From the IMG/VR virus record IMGVR_UViG_3300005617_000114, positions 1 to 25,796 of that record: a stretch of 25,796 nucleotides of DNA; one strand, 5' to 3'. Source of the DNA: a virus. A model generated the notes under the pieces. That model searched no databases and was not told the DNA's origin. It saw nothing but the letters and a program-made list of their open reading frames with translations. Shown in pieces: positions 25,351-25,796 of this stretch (its first letter is position 1; each line of letters begins with the position of its first letter). Both the position numbers and the translations under genes were made by a program.

Positions 25351-25796
25351 TATTTTTCGCCTCCTTGGCGCGTTGAGCGGACTCTGCGTCACGCTGTTCG
25401 ATGAGCGGCGCAAGAATGGCCTGTTTTTCTTTGAGATTTTCCTCGGCGCGGTAGAGCCGTGCCTTCTGCTGGTCGACCTCGGTCTGAGCGGCCACGGCTT
25501 GACGGCGATCATCGTAGCTCACCTTGGCCTCAGAGTTCGGCGCGCCGGACATGAGCGTTTTCTTCTCCCACTCGGCGTGCTCGGCCACAGCAGCGGGGCG
25601 GTCAGGGGCCGTTGAGAAGACGCGGGCGATGATCTCGTCGGCACGTTTCTGCGCGGCGTCGACGCCGTCCTGAGCATCGCGGACGGCAAGCTCTGCCGCC
25701 TCGACGGCATGCTGGGCAACCGCCCACGCGGGGAGTTCACGGGCCTCCTGGCTGTCGTCGACCTCGGGGGCGGTGAGGACGCTCAAGGTCTTGGTC
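25343..25796 (-). CDS. Coiled-coil protein, possibly truncated by the window edge
   Basis: The frame is open to the edge (TKTLSVLTAPEV...), so the true start may lie outside. A TTG at 25786 is the first candidate inside, giving 147 aa. Residues 20-147 are Ala/Glu/Gln-rich heptads (VEAAELAVRDAQDGVDAAQK, QQKARLYRAEENLKEKQAIL), a long coiled coil. It overlaps the lipoprotein start by 8 bases. A tail or scaffolding protein fits the composition, but no family is recognised. Confidence 0.65.
   Translation of the reverse strand, partial: TKTLSVLTAPEVDDSQEARELPAWAVAQHAVEAAELAVRDAQDGVDAAQKRADEIIARVFSTAPDRPAAVAEHAEWEKKTLMSGAPNSEAKVSYDDRRQAVAAQTEVDQQKARLYRAEENLKEKQAILAPLIEQRDAESAQRAKEAKNSA

Noticed and set aside
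1-25796. CRISPR array, insertion sequence or integrase/attachment site
   Set aside because: No regularly spaced repeat-spacer units, transposase motifs or integrase catalytic residues were seen on either strand. The TGTACC sites are too close together for a CRISPR.

Overview
The window is a piece of a double-stranded DNA bacteriophage or prophage genome. It is GC-rich by eye. All 49 supported protein genes lie on the minus strand, so transcription runs from high to low coordinates. Genes are packed tightly, with stop codons usually overlapping the next start by 1 to 8 bases. The head genes are lambda-like: a GpA-type terminase, a gpW-type connector and a lambda-type portal. A lipoprotein with a clean lipobox and a spanin-like lysis gene suggest a Gram-negative host; the species cannot be told. 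No integrase, capsid protease, major capsid or tail tape gene is visible.

Layout, in the direction of transcription. (1) 25796-23744: probable tail or virion-associated genes (coiled-coil protein, lipoprotein, lambda gpZ-like protein), closed by a strong terminator at 23651-23697. (2) 23551-17618: a replication operon from promoter P5, holding a DUF7448-like protein, a possible ribbon-helix-helix protein, a DUF4406 protein, a frameshifted DNA methyltransferase, a TOPRIM primase-helicase, a DUF6011-like protein and a VRR-NUC nuclease. (3) 17582-10598: an operon from P4 with a secreted lytic transglycosylase, an ASCH protein, a DEAH helicase, a YqaJ exonuclease and a RecT annealase. (4) 10534-7427: an operon from P3 with a small protein, a cluster of strange tRNA-like elements, eight small unknown proteins and an RNA ligase, closed by a terminator at 7387-7407. 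(5) 7385-6859: a non-coding control region with about a dozen TGTACC/GGTACA sites, an AT-rich stretch and promoter P6. (6) 6858-3969: an unknown protein and the two terminase subunits. (7) 3882-293: from P2, gpW, portal and then a lysis cassette. (8) 195-1: from P1, the start of another, probably structural, gene.

Two signals stand out. First, five of the six promoters carry the same 18-bp near-palindrome, consensus CGTAATACAGYGTATACG. It lies about 66 bp upstream of the start site at the two structural-gene promoters (P1, P2), but inside the core promoter at the three early promoters (P3, P4, P5). This is the geometry expected if one regulator represses early genes and activates late ones. 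Second, the array of TGTACC sites beside the terminase genes has a 24-bp inverted repeat, a perfect 14-bp palindrome and a 90-bp, 80% AT segment. It is a good candidate for a cos/pac packaging site or a replication origin.

Other oddities are a methyltransferase whose reading frame breaks after residue 181 but resumes in the -1 frame, two coding frames that alternate over 18239-18664, a tRNA-like element with normal ends and about 33 extra bases in its anticodon arm, another without a D arm, and an RNA ligase in the same transcript. Protein functions come from recognising motifs and family patterns by eye; no database search was run.
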